Assembly (NCBI RefSeq): GCF_004168365.1
Contig: NZ_CP035704.1
Location: forward strand, 806,001 to 870,000
From: Pseudolysobacter antarcticus
GTDB lineage: Bacteria > Pseudomonadota > Gammaproteobacteria > Xanthomonadales > Rhodanobacteraceae
Direction of reading: 5' to 3'
DNA: 64,000 nt
The translations under genes were made by a program, and so were the position numbers. Below are positions 63,139 to 64,000 of the stretch, piece by piece. The notes under the pieces are model-generated. The model saw only the letters and a program-made list of their open reading frames with translations, was not told the DNA's origin and did not search any database. Within the stretch, counting starts at the first letter, position 1; the number at the start of each line of letters is the position of its first letter.

Positions 63139-63582
63139 TTCCAAGGCGAAAGCGCGATCACGATTGATGAAAAGAACCGTCTGGCGATCCCGACGGTCTA
63201 CCGGGAGCTGATTGCATCAGCTTGCGCGAATCGTCTTGTGTTCGTCTATAACCCGTTCGAGCACGGCTGCTTGTGGCTGTTTCCCGTGCAGGAGTGGGAA
63301 ACGGTGCGCGATCAGGTCAACGCATTATCCAACGTCAAGCGTGTGCATCGCGATCTGCAGCTCAAGCTGGTCGGTGCGGCAACACCGGTGGAGCTGGATG
63401 GCAATGGTCGCGTGCTGGTGCCGGCCAGTCAGCGTACTGCGGCAAGCATCGAACGGAAAGTGGTGTTGCTCGGCATGGACAGGAAATTCGAGTTGTGGAG
63501 TGAGCAAGCCCATCTCGCCAAGATTCGCCAGACCATCGGTGAAGACGAAATCAGCGATGACATGCTGGAACTGAAATTGTAG
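63136..63582 (+). CDS. mraZ: Transcriptional regulator MraZ
   Basis: 148 residues from GTG 63136, giving the family start [23 protein letters not shown]; an in-frame GTG at 63118 would leave almost no leader after the predicted +1. Two AbrB-like SpoVT repeats (about 5-50 and 78-125, the second [16 protein letters not shown]). MraZ is the ring-shaped autorepressor of the dcw cluster. GGTGGG serves as ribosome site, three bases before the start. Confidence 0.96.
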   Translation: MFQGESAITIDEKNRLAIPTVYRELIASACANRLVFVYNPFEHGCLWLFPVQEWETVRDQVNALSNVKRVHRDLQLKLVGAATPVELDGNGRVLVPASQRTAASIERKVVLLGMDRKFELWSEQAHLAKIRQTIGEDEISDDMLELKL

Positions 63583-63617
63583 TGAACGACTCACTCCCTG
63601 ACGAAGCACGACAGCAC

Positions 63618-64000
63618 ATGAGCACGCAGGGTTTGAAACATATTCCAGTGATGTTGCAAGAAGCGCTCGACGGCCTAGGCATCAGGCCGGACGGCTGTTA
63701 TCTGGATGGAACGTTTGGTCGCGGCGGGCATGCGCGCGAAGTGTTGCAAAGGCTGGGGCCGCAAGGTCGCTTGCTGCTGATGGACCAGGATCCAACAGCA
63801 GTGGCGGTGGCCGAAAAAGAATTTGGTGGCGATGCGCGTGTGGCGATTCGCTACGGCAGTTTCGCCGAGCTGGGCAACTGGAGCGCGACCGAAGCCGGGC
63901 TGGATGGTGTGTTGCTGGATCTGGGTGTGTCCTCGCCGCAACTCGACGAGGCGGCGCGCGGATTCAGTTTTCAGGCGGATGCGCCGCTGGATATGCGCAT
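63618..64000 (+). CDS. rsmH: 16S rRNA (cytosine-1402-N4) methyltransferase, 5' part
   Basis: Runs off the right edge. Visible residues: [34 protein letters not shown] (SAM motif I), [15 protein letters not shown] and [31 protein letters not shown], the RsmH signature. It methylates N4 of C1402, the same base RsmI modifies. ATG 63618 is used; an in-frame GTG at 63582, overlapping the mraZ stop, is the alternative. Confidence 0.95.
   Translation, partial: MSTQGLKHIPVMLQEALDGLGIRPDGCYLDGTFGRGGHAREVLQRLGPQGRLLLMDQDPTAVAVAEKEFGGDARVAIRYGSFAELGNWSATEAGLDGVLLDLGVSSPQLDEAARGFSFQADAPLDMR

Overview
The window looks like chromosome of a GC-rich gammaproteobacterium of the order Xanthomonadales (Lysobacterales), most likely Rhodanobacteraceae-like. 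This rests on gene content and order (glyA-nrdR-ribD-ribE-ribB-ribH-nusB-thiL-pgpA; yraN/lpoA divergent from rsmI; mraZ-rsmH), TonB-dependent receptors, an EttA/HslO/MtgA/Def housekeeping set, and abundant secreted repeat proteins. No rRNA, tRNA, CRISPR array or prophage was recognised.

Region 1 (1-11.6 kb) is accessory and envelope-related: an ECF sigma factor with its anti-sigma factor and a secreted DUF4097 protein; two tandem TPR-sulfotransferase fusions, a stand-alone sulfotransferase and a 2OG-Fe(II) oxygenase; a large TonB-dependent receptor with its own strong terminator; and an exported protein of unknown role. Region 2 (11.7-24.4 kb) has hslO, mtgA, an ABC-2 polysaccharide exporter (Wzm/Wzt type) with a methyltransferase, an unusual PqqD-like/glycosyltransferase-like fusion and a GT2 enzyme, then def, ettA, and an NmrA/TetR pair next to an aldo-keto reductase.

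Region 3 (24.6-38.6 kb) is conserved core: glyA, nrdR, two extra genes, then the riboflavin/NusB/ThiL/PgpA cluster. Its RibB carries a C-terminal RibA-like domain without zinc ligands, and a BrnT/BrnA toxin-antitoxin module sits between ribB and ribH. A FAD-linked oxidase, yraN, lpoA and rsmI follow.

Region 4 (38.7-63.1 kb) is a large accessory block between rsmI and mraZ. It has an ECF sigma factor coupled to a Ser/Thr kinase-TPR protein; three paralogous secreted beta-helix-like proteins, one with a hexanucleotide repeat in its signal peptide; a 1193-residue secreted BNR/DUF11 protein; a six-gene two-component/RND efflux/beta-propeller operon; a serine hydrolase; a GrpB remnant; a secreted protein with a possible sorting tail; and a small cluster of integron-type attC sites with two gene cassettes but no integrase in view. 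Region 5 (63.07 kb to the end) starts the division/cell-wall cluster, with a clear sigma-70 promoter, a four-repeat MraZ operator, mraZ and the 5' part of rsmH.
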